This document shows, in pieces, positions 7,569-16,391 of a DNA stretch of 64,000 nt. Made by a program: the position numbers and the translations under genes. The stretch comes from Prevotella sp. (GTDB taxonomy: Bacteria > Bacteroidota > Bacteroidia > Bacteroidales > Bacteroidaceae): NCBI GenBank assembly GCA_017475265.1, contig JAFVFY010000022.1, positions 1 through 64,000 of the forward strand. Reading direction: 5' to 3'. Below the pieces are notes generated by a model that was not told the origin of the DNA, did not search any database, and saw only the letters and a program-made list of their open reading frames with translations. Positions within the stretch are counted from its first letter, which is position 1; each line of letters opens with the position of its first letter.

Positions 7569-9002
7569 ATGAGGAAACTATATGCTGTCAGCACAATGAT
7601 GTGGCTGACATTGACGGTTTGTGCACAAGAATCTGATGGTTTTGAACTAGCCACCTCTGCGGTCAAGAACATGCGAATGGGCTGGAACCTGGGTAATACG
7701 CTCGACAGCAATTCGGGCGATGTGAACAACATGTGGATTGAGGCATGGTCCCAGCGCACGCCGAAAGACTATGAGACGGCATGGGGACAGCCCGTGACAA
7801 AGCCTGAGTTGATGAAGATGTTCAAAGAGGCAGGCTTCAATGCCATCCGCGTTCCCGTGACGTGGTATCCTCACATGGAGGCCACGTACAAGGATGTGAA
7901 GTGGAACAACGCCACGAACAGCTTGACGGCCTGGGATCCAGTGGCAGACCCCATCGGCACCAAGATTCAGGCGGCATGGATGAAGCGTGTACATGAAGTG
8001 GTAGACTACGTCATCAGCCAAGGCATGTACTGCATCCTTAACATCCACCACGACACAGGTGACGGCAACACCGCGTGGCTGGTAGCCAGCGAGGCAGACT
8101 ATGCCAAGCAGAAGGAACGCTTCGAGGAGGTGTGGAGGCAGATTGCCGAGGAGTTCAAAGACTATGACGAGCATTTGCTCTTCGAGGGTTACAACGAGAT
8201 GCTCGACCCATACGGCTCATGGTGCTTCGCCTCGTTTGCCACCTCGTCAAATTACAACGCCAGCGTGGCCAAATCGGCCTATAACGCCATTAACAGCTAT
8301 GCCCAGAGTTTTGTGGATGCCGTTCGTGCCACGGGCGGCAACAATGCCAAGCGCAACCTCATCGTCAGTACATACGGTGCCTGTAGTGGTAGTGGCGAGT
8401 GGAGTACCCACCTGCAAGACCCGCTGAAGCAGATGAAACTACCCACCGACGACGTAAGCGGCCATATCATCTTTGAGGTACACTCGTATGTGGATGTCAA
8501 GAACATCAGTAATGCCAAGAACGAGGTCAACCAAATGATACGCGTCCTGAAGAACCATCTTGCCTCGAAGGGAGCTCCCGTTATCTTTGGAGAATGGGGA
8601 ACCAGCACAGACAATGGCTACAACAACTACCGGAGCAACATGCTTGCCTTTACCCGATATTTCGTGGAGCAGGCCAAGGCGAACGACATGTGTACGTTCT
8701 ACTGGATGGGACTCTCAGATGGTGAACACCGTTCCGTTCCGGAATTCAACCAGGCCGACCTGAAGGACGCCATCATCAAGGGCTTCTACGGCGAAGAGGG
8801 CTATTCGGGTATCAACATGCCAGTAACCACCAAAGAAACCTCCATCTCCTATTATGACCTTTCCGGCCGCAGGCTTTCGGCTCCTCGTCGCGGGATAAAC
8901 ATCATTTGTCAGTCTGATGGGAAGACGAGGAAGATAATTTACAGCGGTCGTTGTAGAACTGGCGGAAGTCCGACCATTTGTAATACGGATAGCTGTCGGT
9001 AG
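7569..9002 (+). CDS. Secreted GH5 endoglucanase-type glycoside hydrolase
   Basis: GH5 TIM barrel. MGWNLGNTLDS follows the signal peptide (MRKLYAVST...CAQ); FNAIRVPVTW and INIHHD-like LNIHHDTG lie in the first half; acid/base is Glu210 in GYNEML and nucleophile Glu342 in FGEWGTS. It should cleave beta-1,4-glucan or related hemicellulose outside the cytoplasm. The frame is open from 7446, but the extra 41 residues precede the signal peptide, so ATG 7569 is taken. A YDLSGRRL tail like a type IX sorting domain starts near residue 428. After it the frame lacks the usual stop and runs about 100 bp into the convergent phosphatase gene. Confidence 0.9.
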   Translation: MRKLYAVSTMMWLTLTVCAQESDGFELATSAVKNMRMGWNLGNTLDSNSGDVNNMWIEAWSQRTPKDYETAWGQPVTKPELMKMFKEAGFNAIRVPVTWYPHMEATYKDVKWNNATNSLTAWDPVADPIGTKIQAAWMKRVHEVVDYVISQGMYCILNIHHDTGDGNTAWLVASEADYAKQKERFEEVWRQIAEEFKDYDEHLLFEGYNEMLDPYGSWCFASFATSSNYNASVAKSAYNAINSYAQSFVDAVRATGGNNAKRNLIVSTYGACSGSGEWSTHLQDPLKQMKLPTDDVSGHIIFEVHSYVDVKNISNAKNEVNQMIRVLKNHLASKGAPVIFGEWGTSTDNGYNNYRSNMLAFTRYFVEQAKANDMCTFYWMGLSDGEHRSVPEFNQADLKDAIIKGFYGEEGYSGINMPVTTKETSISYYDLSGRRLSAPRRGINIICQSDGKTRKIIYSGRCRTGGSPTICNTDSCR

Positions 9003-10206
9003 GCACAGGCAGACTAGCCTCACGACCGTTGAGCAGACACTTCACCAGAACATCGTCGTTATTGCGACCCTTGCGGTAGAAGATGAGCTGTATGTTGCAG
9101 GCCTTGCAGGTCTCCCAGTTCTGATAGCAGTTCTTCACCTCGTAGGGATCCTCAGGGTCGCGGTCGGCACCGTTAATGCCCATTAGGATGTGGAGCGGTC
9201 CAAGACGGTCATCGTGACCAAAACGCAGGTCGGCAATACGGTTGCTGCTGCCATCAAGTACGGCATCGGCTTTCTTGATGATGTCCTGCAAGATAGGAAT
9301 CACCACATACTGGCGGGGGAACAGCCAAGAGTAGCTACCGAGGTTAGCGCCCTCCCATTCACTGGCCACCTCCTCGTCGGTGATAAGATTTCCCATCATG
9401 CCCTCGTGGCCGATGTTGGGCAACGACGTGTAGAGGTTGATGAGGTTACTGCCAATGTGGTGCAGATTGCCGGGCAGGCCGTCGGTGCTCTTGAAAGTGC
9501 GGCTGATGACCGTCTCGCGCAGTTTCTCTACGCCCTTGAACTGGTCGCGGTGCTGCTCGAAGCGGGGCTTGGGGCTAGGGAAGTCTCGGCGGACAGGGTT
9601 CTGACGGTCATCGGGCACCACACCGTCGAGGGTGAAGCGTGAGGACTGCTCGCGAATCTCTATCTTCGGATTGCATTGTACCAGCTCTTGACAGAAGCCT
9701 GACATACTGATGACACAGCGTCCGCTGAGCGATGCAATGGCAAGCACGTTGCCACCCTTCTTGAACACTTCAGGAAAGTTATTGTACATTGTCCGCGCAA
9801 TGCGCTGATGCTGTTCCCAGCCTAGGTCGGTCAACTCGCTGACACCTGTTGACAGCTCGTCCTTAGCAGCCTCGAACTTCTCGTAGAATGCCTCTCCATC
9901 AGCAGTAAGCAATTGCTTGCGGTGAGCCATGGTGAGCAGGCTGTCCAGCTCACGATAAAGAAAAGCATTCCAATAATAACGAGAGCCATGACGGCCGTAG
10001 TGGCTGATGTAGAATGGTTTATAGCCTTTCGGCGCCTTGGTCAGTTTCTCCGTGGTGAACGTGTAAGGATAGTCCGTTCCGTAAGCCTTCCTTGGGTCGG
10101 CCTTCAGTTGCTCTAATGCGCTAACGCCTTGTGCCCAAGCTCCGATGGCGAAGACGACGAAGGCCATGATTGTCAAGATTCTTTTGAAGATGTGTCTCTG
10201 TTCCAT
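8902..10206 (-). CDS. Histidine-type phosphatase, phytase (MINPP)-like
   Basis: 434 residues with signal peptide (cleavage near GAWAQ). The branch-2 histidine phosphatase signature is HYGRHGSRY, giving the phosphohistidine nucleophile. The C-terminal HD pair appears as GHDDRLGPL. The best family fit is multiple inositol polyphosphate phosphatase, so release of phosphate from phytate or other organic phosphates in the periplasm or outside is likely. The C-terminus (about the last 33 codons) overlaps the end of GH5 on the other strand. It has its own promoter upstream at 10241-10271. Confidence 0.88.
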   Translation of the reverse strand: MEQRHIFKRILTIMAFVVFAIGAWAQGVSALEQLKADPRKAYGTDYPYTFTTEKLTKAPKGYKPFYISHYGRHGSRYYWNAFLYRELDSLLTMAHRKQLLTADGEAFYEKFEAAKDELSTGVSELTDLGWEQHQRIARTMYNNFPEVFKKGGNVLAIASLSGRCVISMSGFCQELVQCNPKIEIREQSSRFTLDGVVPDDRQNPVRRDFPSPKPRFEQHRDQFKGVEKLRETVISRTFKSTDGLPGNLHHIGSNLINLYTSLPNIGHEGMMGNLITDEEVASEWEGANLGSYSWLFPRQYVVIPILQDIIKKADAVLDGSSNRIADLRFGHDDRLGPLHILMGINGADRDPEDPYEVKNCYQNWETCKACNIQLIFYRKGRNNDDVLVKCLLNGREASLPVPTDSYPYYKWSDFRQFYNDRCKLSSSSSHQTDK

Positions 10207-10240
10207 ACTCTTATACTGTTATGCGATTATTTCCGTGAAG

Positions 10241-10271
10241 CAAAAATAATGCTTTTCTTAATCATAGCAAA
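10241..10271 (-). promoter_or_regulatory. Promoter for the phytase-like gene
   Basis: Minus-strand TTTG (10268-10271), 19 bp, then TATTTTTG (10241-10248), ending 35 bp before the ATG. Confidence 0.6.
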
Positions 10272-10427
10272 AGAATTCGTGCATACGTAAATTATTTTTA
10301 ATACTTTACCAATACAAAACACAATATTATTACAAGATTTTACAATATTTGCAAGTATCCAAATAATAAGGGAGGGTATAACCTAGGAATTAACACCTAG
10401 GACGAAATGTTATTTTACCTTTACAAT
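10272..10427. other. Divergent intergenic spacer
   Basis: AT-rich spacer between the leftward phytase-like promoter and the rightward ileS promoter. CCTAGG occurs twice (within 10382-10402), separated by a short AT run, and could be an operator-like pair. Nothing else was recognised. Confidence 0.4.
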
Positions 10428-10459
10428 TTTGGCGGGATTAAAAAAAATGCTTACCTTTG
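10428..10459 (+). promoter_or_regulatory. ileS promoter (-33/-7)
   Basis: TTTG (10428-10431), 20 bp, TACCTTTG (10452-10459) followed by CA: a full match to the Bacteroidota consensus. Predicted transcription starts near 10465, leaving a leader of about 60 nt. Confidence 0.75.
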
Positions 10460-10489
10460 CACGCTAAAGAAAAAACATGGTTTTACAGG

Positions 10490-10503
10490 CCCTGATTTCA
10501 GGG
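10490..10503 (+). promoter_or_regulatory. Small leader hairpin before ileS
   Basis: CCCTGATTTCAGGG is a perfect 6-bp stem with a TT turn in the ileS leader, 21 bp before the start codon. It has no T-run, so it is not a terminator. No T-box features were seen. Confidence 0.35.
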
Positions 10504-10524
10504 TGATACACATTATTATATATT

Positions 10525-13500
10525 ATGTCGAAGAAATTTGCCGAGCACAAAGGCTTGAACCTGACACAGGTGAACAATGAGATTCTTGAGAAGTGGAAGA
10601 GCGAGGACGTTTTCCGCCGCTCCGTGGAGGAGCGTGAGGGTTGTCCTCAGTTTGTTTTTTATGAGGGACCTCCCTCGGCCAACGGTCATCCGGGCATTCA
10701 TCATGTGCTGGGCCGCGCGCTGAAAGACACTTTCAACCGCTATAAGACCATGCAGGGCTTCCAGGTGAAGCGCAAGGCCGGATGGGATACTCACGGACTG
10801 CCCGTGGAGCTGGGTGTGGAGAAGGCCCTCGGCATCACCAAGGCCGACATCGACAACCCAGAGTCGCCACGCTATATCTCGACCGAGGAATACAACCGCA
10901 AGTGCCGCGAGAACGTGATGACGTTCACCGCCGAGTGGCGCGACCTGACGGAGCGCATGGGCTACTTCGTAGACCTCGACAATCCCTATATCACCTACGA
11001 TAACAAGTACATCGAGACGCTCTGGTGGCTGCTGAAGCAGTTCTACCAGAAAGGGCTGCTTTATAAGGGTTACACCATTCAGCCCTACAGCCCCGCCGCC
11101 GGTACGGGCCTCTCCAGCCACGAGCTGAACCTGCCCGGCTGCTACCGTGACGTGAAGGACACGACGTGCACCGCCCTCTTTAAAGCCTCCCCCAACCCCT
11201 CCAAAGGAGGGGGGAGCAATGCAGGGAGTGCTGTTCTTGAGCCCCTCCTTCGGAGGGGTTGGGGAGACCTCTACTTCATGGCCTGGACGACAACCCCTTG
11301 GACGCTGGCTGCCAATACGGCACTCTGCGTAGGCCCGAAGATTGACTACGTGGCACTTGAGACCTATAACCCCTACACAGCAGAGCGCATCACCGTGATA
11401 CTTGCTGAGGCCCGTGTACCCGCCTACTTCGACACCGCTGCTGAGATTACCGACGGCGGCGAAATGCCCGAATATAAAAAGGGTGAGAAGTTCCTGCCCT
11501 ACCGCGTGGTGGGCCGTTACAAAGGCACCGACCTCGTAGGCATGGAGTATGAGCAGCTGCTGCCGATGATACGTCCTATGGGAAGGAATGCGGGCGAGGA
11601 CGACCGCGTTCCCATAGCCTTCCGCGTCATTCCCGGCGACTACGTGACCACCGACGACGGTGCAGGTATCGTGCATATCGCTCCGAACTTCGGTGCCGAC
11701 GATGCTTTCGTGGCCAAGAAGGCTGGTATCGTGCCTATTGTGGTCATCGACAAGAAAGGACAGGAGCGTCCTGTGGTTGACTTCCAAGGGAAATACTTCC
11801 TCATTGAGGATATGGACCCGCAGTTCGTCAAGGACTATGTTGACATTGAGTTGTGGAGCCGCTATGCCGGCCGCTACGTGAAGAACGCCTACGACGAAAA
11901 TCTTACTGACAAGGACGAGACACTCGACATCAGCATCTGCATGGACCTTAAATCCGCTGGCAAGTGCTTCAAGATTGAGAAGCATGTTCACAGCTACCCG
12001 CATTGCTGGCGTACGGACAAGCCCGTGCTCTATTATCCCCTTGATTCTTGGTTCATTAAGAGCTCGGCCTGCAAGGAACGCATGAGCCAGTTGAACGAGA
12101 CTATCGGCTGGCATCCTGAGTCAACGGGTAGTGGTCGTTTCGGCAACTGGCTGGCTAACCTCAACGACTGGAACCTCTCGCGCTCACGCTTCTGGGGCAC
12201 ACCGCTGCCCATCTGGCGAAGCGAGGACGGCGAGGAGCTTTGCATCGGCTCCGTCGAGGAACTCTACAACGAGATAGAGAAAGCCGTGGCTGCTGACGTA
12301 ATGGAGAAGAACCCACTGAAGGAGCAGGGATTTGTGCTTGGCGACATGTCGAAAGAGAACTACGACCGCATTGACCTGCACCGTCCATACGTGGACTACA
12401 TCACGCTCGTCTCGTCCGCTGGTAAGCCCATGAAGCGCGAGGCCGACCTTATCGATGTATGGTTTGACTCCGGCTCTATGCCATACGCACAAGTACATTA
12501 TCCCTTTGAGAATAAGGAACTGATTGATAATGGTTTAAACAAATCTCAAACCTCAAACCTCAAATCTCAATTCCCAGCCGACTTTATTAATGAAGGTGTT
12601 GACCAGACACGCGGCTGGTTCTTTACCCTCCATGCTATCGCCACGATGATATTTGATTCGGTAGCCTTCAAGAACGTCATATCTACTGGTCTGGTGCTTG
12701 ACGCAAAGGGCAACAAGATGTCGAAGCACGTGGGCAACGTGGTGAACCCCTTTGAGATGATTGAGAAGTACGGCTCCGATGCCGTCCGCTTCTACATGCT
12801 CACCAACAGCGAGCCTTGGGACAACCTGAAGTTCGACCAGGAAGGCGTGGCAGAGATTAGGCGTGGCTTCTTCGGCACGCTTTACAACACCTACTCGCTC
12901 TTCGCCATGTACGCGAATGTCGATGGGTGGGAGCCGTCCGTTACGACTCAGTCGCAACAAACAGGGCAGACCGAGTTCGACCGCTGGATTCTCTCCTGCC
13001 TGAACACCTTGATTATCAATGTGACGAAGGAGCTCGACAACTACAATCCCACCCGTGCTGGTCGCTATATTGATGACTTCGTAGACAACGACCTCAGCAA
13101 CTGGTACGTTCGCCTGAACAAGAAACGTTTCTGGGGCAAGGAGATGGATGCTGACAAGCAAGCCGCCTATCAGACACTCTACACCTGTCTTATGACCGTG
13201 GCCAAGCTGCTCGCTCCCTTCGCTCCCTTCTATGCCGACCAACTTTATCGCGACTTAGTAGGTCACGCTTCCCAGCATGACAAATCCGTACATCTGGAGC
13301 GGTTCCCCAAAGCTGATGCCACGCTCATCGACACCGACCTGGAACAGCGTATGAAGGTGGCACAGCGCATCACCACCATCGTGCTCGCCTTGCGCAAAAA
13401 AGAAGGTATTGCCGTTAAGCAGCCCCTGCAGACACTGATGATTCCACCCGTGGATGCACGACAGCGCGAAGACATCGAAAGCGTGAAGGACATCTTCCTT

Positions 13501-14067
13501 CAGGAGGTGAATGTCAAGGATGTGGAATTCGCCGAAGGTCAGGGTATCCTGGTGAAGAAGGTAAAGTGCAACTTCCGCACCATGGGCAAGAAGTTCGGCA
13601 AGCTGATGAAGGCCGTGGCCGCCGCCGTCGATGCCCTCTCGCAAGAACAGATTGCCCAGTTGGAGCAGCAGGGTACGTTGCCTATCGATGTGGAGGGGCA
13701 GCAACTCGTCATCGAGGTCGCTGACGTGGAAATCATCAGCGAGGACATTCCAGGTTGGCTCGTGGGCAACGAGGGCAACATTACCGTGGCTCTTGATATT
13801 ACCATCACCGACGAACTTCGCGCCGAGGGTATGGCGCGAACTCTGGTGAACCGCATACAGAACCTTCGCAAGAAGAGCGGACTGGAGATAACCGACCGTA
13901 TCAACGTCACCATCGAACCTAACGAAGCCGTCACGAATGCCGTCAACGCCTTTGGCAACTATATTGCACGACAGGTACTTGCCGACAGCCTGGTACTCGA
14001 GAAAAACGATGGACAGGAAGTGGATTTCGATGATTTCAGCCTGAACATTAAAGTCACTAAAAACTAA
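10525..14067 (+). CDS. ileS: Isoleucyl-tRNA synthetase
   Basis: 1180-residue class I synthetase that charges tRNA-Ile. The HIGH-type motif is HPGIHH, the editing-domain entry is MAWTTTPWTLAANTA, and the KMSKS loop is GNKMSKHVGN; the tail contains the anticodon-binding domain with the RKKEGIAVKQPL segment. Two stretches are foreign to the family. About residues 221-248 are translation of a two-armed palindromic element, and about residues 672-683 (NKSQTSNLKSQ) are translation of a CTCAAAC/CTCAAAT tandem repeat. Both keep the frame and fall in surface-loop positions. ATG follows a promoter and a short leader. Confidence 0.97.
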   Translation: MSKKFAEHKGLNLTQVNNEILEKWKSEDVFRRSVEEREGCPQFVFYEGPPSANGHPGIHHVLGRALKDTFNRYKTMQGFQVKRKAGWDTHGLPVELGVEKALGITKADIDNPESPRYISTEEYNRKCRENVMTFTAEWRDLTERMGYFVDLDNPYITYDNKYIETLWWLLKQFYQKGLLYKGYTIQPYSPAAGTGLSSHELNLPGCYRDVKDTTCTALFKASPNPSKGGGSNAGSAVLEPLLRRGWGDLYFMAWTTTPWTLAANTALCVGPKIDYVALETYNPYTAERITVILAEARVPAYFDTAAEITDGGEMPEYKKGEKFLPYRVVGRYKGTDLVGMEYEQLLPMIRPMGRNAGEDDRVPIAFRVIPGDYVTTDDGAGIVHIAPNFGADDAFVAKKAGIVPIVVIDKKGQERPVVDFQGKYFLIEDMDPQFVKDYVDIELWSRYAGRYVKNAYDENLTDKDETLDISICMDLKSAGKCFKIEKHVHSYPHCWRTDKPVLYYPLDSWFIKSSACKERMSQLNETIGWHPESTGSGRFGNWLANLNDWNLSRSRFWGTPLPIWRSEDGEELCIGSVEELYNEIEKAVAADVMEKNPLKEQGFVLGDMSKENYDRIDLHRPYVDYITLVSSAGKPMKREADLIDVWFDSGSMPYAQVHYPFENKELIDNGLNKSQTSNLKSQFPADFINEGVDQTRGWFFTLHAIATMIFDSVAFKNVISTGLVLDAKGNKMSKHVGNVVNPFEMIEKYGSDAVRFYMLTNSEPWDNLKFDQEGVAEIRRGFFGTLYNTYSLFAMYANVDGWEPSVTTQSQQTGQTEFDRWILSCLNTLIINVTKELDNYNPTRAGRYIDDFVDNDLSNWYVRLNKKRFWGKEMDADKQAAYQTLYTCLMTVAKLLAPFAPFYADQLYRDLVGHASQHDKSVHLERFPKADATLIDTDLEQRMKVAQRITTIVLALRKKEGIAVKQPLQTLMIPPVDARQREDIESVKDIFLQEVNVKDVEFAEGQGILVKKVKCNFRTMGKKFGKLMKAVAAAVDALSQEQIAQLEQQGTLPIDVEGQQLVIEVADVEIISEDIPGWLVGNEGNITVALDITITDELRAEGMARTLVNRIQNLRKKSGLEITDRINVTIEPNEAVTNAVNAFGNYIARQVLADSLVLEKNDGQEVDFDDFSLNIKVTKN
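11185..11268. repeat. Two-armed palindromic element inside ileS
   Basis: The left arm (11185-11216) contains CCCCCAACCCCTCC and its own hairpin; the right arm (11241-11268) is its inverted copy, with a 24-bp centre. The 84-bp element is read in frame (SPNPSKGG ... PLLRRGWG) just before the editing-domain WTTTPWT motif. Confidence 0.8.
12538..12571. repeat. CTCAAAC/T tandem phrase inside ileS
   Basis: Five near-copies of the 7-mer CTCAAAC or CTCAAAT, read in frame as SQTSNLKSQ just before the conserved DQTRGWFFTLH segment. Confidence 0.75.
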
Positions 14068-14110
14068 ACTAATACAAATCGTAATCTGAATATTGTAAAT
14101 TCTATTGACC

Positions 14111-14497
14111 ATGACAGAGAAGACACGCTACACTGACGAGGAGCTCGAGGAGTTCCGTCAGATTATCAACGAGAAACTGGCCCTGGCCAAACGCGACTAC
14201 GACCAGCTGATGGCCAGTCTGACAAACAAGGACAGTAACGATGTTGATGACACATCGCCCACCTACAAAGCTTTGGAGGAAGGCAGTGAGGCACAGACGA
14301 AAGACGACCTCTTGGCTTTCGCTGCCCGTCAGCAAAAGTTCATACAGGGTCTGAAGGCTGCACTAGTACGCATCGAGAACAAGACCTACGGCATAGACCG
14401 CATCACGGGAAAGCTCATTCCCGCTGAGCGTTTACGCGCCGTACCTCACGCCACACTCAGCGTCGAGTCAAAGCAACTGGAGAAACAACGGAAGTAG
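14111..14497 (+). CDS. TraR/DksA-like protein without zinc-finger cysteines
   Basis: 128 residues. The C-terminal part IENKTYGIDRITGKLIPAERL and VPHATLS matches the DksA/TraR zinc-finger region of Bacteroidota, but where the family usually has Cys the sequence has Asp (YGID). No cysteine occurs anywhere in the protein. DksA proteins bind the RNA polymerase secondary channel and adjust transcription with ppGpp; cysteine-poor members exist and keep the fold without zinc. It is the second gene after ileS (gap 43 bp) and precedes lspA, a common order in this phylum. The TTG at 14105 is rejected for ATG 14111. Confidence 0.85.
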   Translation: MTEKTRYTDEELEEFRQIINEKLALAKRDYDQLMASLTNKDSNDVDDTSPTYKALEEGSEAQTKDDLLAFAARQQKFIQGLKAALVRIENKTYGIDRITGKLIPAERLRAVPHATLSVESKQLEKQRK

Positions 14498-14519
14498 TTT
14501 TTGCGAACAACAAATATTT

Positions 14520-14641
14520 GATAAACAACGAATTTAACGAATGACACGAATTTTCACGAATTGCTTACAATTCCACAATTTCCTGAAAAGAATATTAGTT
14601 CGTACAATTCGTACAATTCGTGTAATTCGTTGTTATTCATA
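14520..14641. repeat. ACGAATT/AATTCGT tandem arrays
   Basis: ACGAATT copies in one direction (14528-14561) are followed, after a 40-bp gap, by AATTCGTAC/AATTCGTGT copies in the other (14598-14634). The two could pair as a hairpin between the DksA-like gene and lspA. Confidence 0.75.
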
Positions 14642-14648
14642 CTAATAA

Positions 14649-15296
14649 ATGTTTAGTTGTAAGTTAAGCAAGGGTTGGCTGGCGGTGCTGATAGTCTTCG
14701 CCGTGCTGTTCATTGACCAGGCTGTGAAGCTATGGGTAAAGACCTCGATGACACTTGGCGAGAGCATCCGCATCACCGACTGGTTCTACATCTATTTTAT
14801 AGAGAACAACGGCATGGCCTACGGTATGCAGATAGGGTCGAAGCTGGCCCTGTCGCTGTTCCGTGTGGTGGCCATCGGCTTCCTGTCCTACTACATCTGG
14901 CTACAGGCACACAAGCCCAATGCCAAGTGGGGCTATATCGTCTTCCTGTCGATGATACTTGCCGGTGCGGCAGGAAACCTCATCGACTGCATGTTCTACG
15001 GACTGTGTTTCGATGCCTCCGGCTACTTCGCTGTGAGCCAGTATGTTGGCTTTGGCAATGGCTATGCGCCCTTCCTTATGGGCAAAGTAGTAGACATGCT
15101 CTACTTCCCACTCATAGAAACCACTTACCCCGACTGGTTCCCATGGTGGGGAGGAGAACGGTTCATCTTCTTCAGCCCGATATTCAATATTGCTGACTCT
15201 AGCATTTCCGTGGGTGTGGCCGCGCTCCTGCTGTTCTACCACAAGGAGATAAGCCACATTTCCTTAAGGAGTGAAAGTGGAGTGAAAGTGGAGTGA
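14649..15296 (+). CDS. lspA: Lipoprotein signal peptidase (signal peptidase II)
   Basis: 215-residue integral membrane aspartic peptidase that removes signal peptides from prolipoproteins, needed for the many lipoproteins in this window. Catalytic aspartates sit in AGNLIDCMFYG and PIFNIADSSISVG. Four hydrophobic segments are evident. The protein is longer than typical LspA, with a periplasmic loop between the two motifs as usual in Bacteroidota. The last residues (SESGVKVE) come from the GGAGTGAAAG tandem repeat at the 3' end, so the natural C-terminus has been replaced or extended by repeat sequence. Confidence 0.95.
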   Translation: MFSCKLSKGWLAVLIVFAVLFIDQAVKLWVKTSMTLGESIRITDWFYIYFIENNGMAYGMQIGSKLALSLFRVVAIGFLSYYIWLQAHKPNAKWGYIVFLSMILAGAAGNLIDCMFYGLCFDASGYFAVSQYVGFGNGYAPFLMGKVVDMLYFPLIETTYPDWFPWWGGERFIFFSPIFNIADSSISVGVAALLLFYHKEISHISLRSESGVKVE

Positions 15297-15468
15297 AAGT
15301 GGAGTGAAAGGGACGTTACTTTCAAGGTCATTATGATGTGCATGAAGCTAATAGGTCTCTACCATAACGTCCAACGTCTAGCAGCTGGCATCCGCTCGCT
15401 GCAGCTGAACTATCGTCCCTTTCACTCCCCTTTCACTCCCTTTTCACTCCTTCTCACTCCCCTTCTAA
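15264..15468. repeat. Paired inverted GGAGTGAAAG arrays
   Basis: Four GGAGTGAAAG-type units (15268-15311) end lspA. About 100 bp on, the reverse-complement array CTTTCACTCC (about 15418-15465) supplies codons for the signal-peptide region of the next gene. The same phrase occurs inside der (47857-47913). Confidence 0.8.
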
Positions 15469-16391
15469 TATTCTCCTGCATCCCCACGACACCGAGCCAG
15501 TATATCCAGCCCGACGACATGGAGGACATACTGGTGGACTATCATCTTGTGCGTGCCCTGGCTCATAACACTTCCGTGCCCAACGACTCTATCCCTTATT
15601 TCCAGGCCTTGTGTTTGCAGTCGGTATTTCGCAAACATGGTATCACGCAGGAGGAGTTCGACTCCTCTATGGTCTATTACTACTCCCGTGCCGACCGCTT
15701 TCAGGATGTCTATAAGCGGGTGGCCGAGAGACTGGAGGAGCGCGCCCTCATCCTTGGTGCCACCGAGGGTGAGATAGGCAAGTATGCCTCGTTCAATGCC
15801 ACGGGCGACACTGCCAACATCTGGGCAGACCGCACCCGTATGGTCATGATGCCCACACCGCCCTACAACCGCTGGGACTTCCGACTGGAGGCGGACTCCA
15901 CCTATCAGCGCGGCGACAGTTTCCTGCTGCAATTCATGAGCGATTACATCTATCAGGACGGCTCGAAGAACGGCGTTGTCTATCTGGCATGTACCTACGA
16001 GGACGATAAAGGCCGCGACACCACCATCTCGCGAAATCTGCACTTCCTTGCCTCGGGCATCAGCCAGCTCAACTTCCCTGCCTACGACGATGGCGACCTG
16101 AAGGAGCTGCGCGGATTCTTCTACCTCGGCGACGGCAATGACCGCACGACAACCGTTCGTCTGCTCTTCCTGAGCAATGTACAATTCATACGCTTCCATA
16201 AGAAACATGAAGAAACTAAGAAGGATAGCCTGTCACAGGCTGGTGCTTCCGCCGGAAATGGACAGCCCGTTGCTGTCGACTCCCTCAGTACTGGAGATTC
16301 AGTCTGGAGTAGCCGTCCGCTGGTACACCTTGACTCAGGAGCTGCCCCAGACGGAGTGGTTGCCCGGCGAGGTCGTCCTCTCCCACGATGA
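15333..16391 (+). CDS. DUF4296-family lipoprotein
   Basis: 352 residues. After a hydrophobic stretch ending in LIFSC, the segment PDDMEDILVDYHLVRAL matches the start of DUF4296, a Bacteroidota-only family of unknown function usually found next to lspA. The hydrophobic core of the signal peptide ([16 protein letters not shown]) is encoded by the CTTTCACTCC repeat array, and the predicted N-region is unusually long, so the exact start (ATG 15333, 15336 or 15342) is uncertain. The last ~60 codons overlap, in another frame, a small ORF that also looks genuine. Confidence 0.75.
   Translation: MMCMKLIGLYHNVQRLAAGIRSLQLNYRPFHSPFTPFSLLLTPLLIFSCIPTTPSQYIQPDDMEDILVDYHLVRALAHNTSVPNDSIPYFQALCLQSVFRKHGITQEEFDSSMVYYYSRADRFQDVYKRVAERLEERALILGATEGEIGKYASFNATGDTANIWADRTRMVMMPTPPYNRWDFRLEADSTYQRGDSFLLQFMSDYIYQDGSKNGVVYLACTYEDDKGRDTTISRNLHFLASGISQLNFPAYDDGDLKELRGFFYLGDGNDRTTTVRLLFLSNVQFIRFHKKHEETKKDSLSQAGASAGNGQPVAVDSLSTGDSVWSSRPLVHLDSGAAPDGVVARRGRPLPR

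Noticed and set aside
10460..10524. T-box leader before ileS
   Set aside because: The leader is only about 60 nt, has one small hairpin and no T-box sequence; such leaders are not expected in Bacteroidota.
10516..12114. 532-codon minus-strand ORF opposite ileS
   Set aside because: Antisense of conserved ileS sequence with no family features; GC-rich codon structure explains the open frame.
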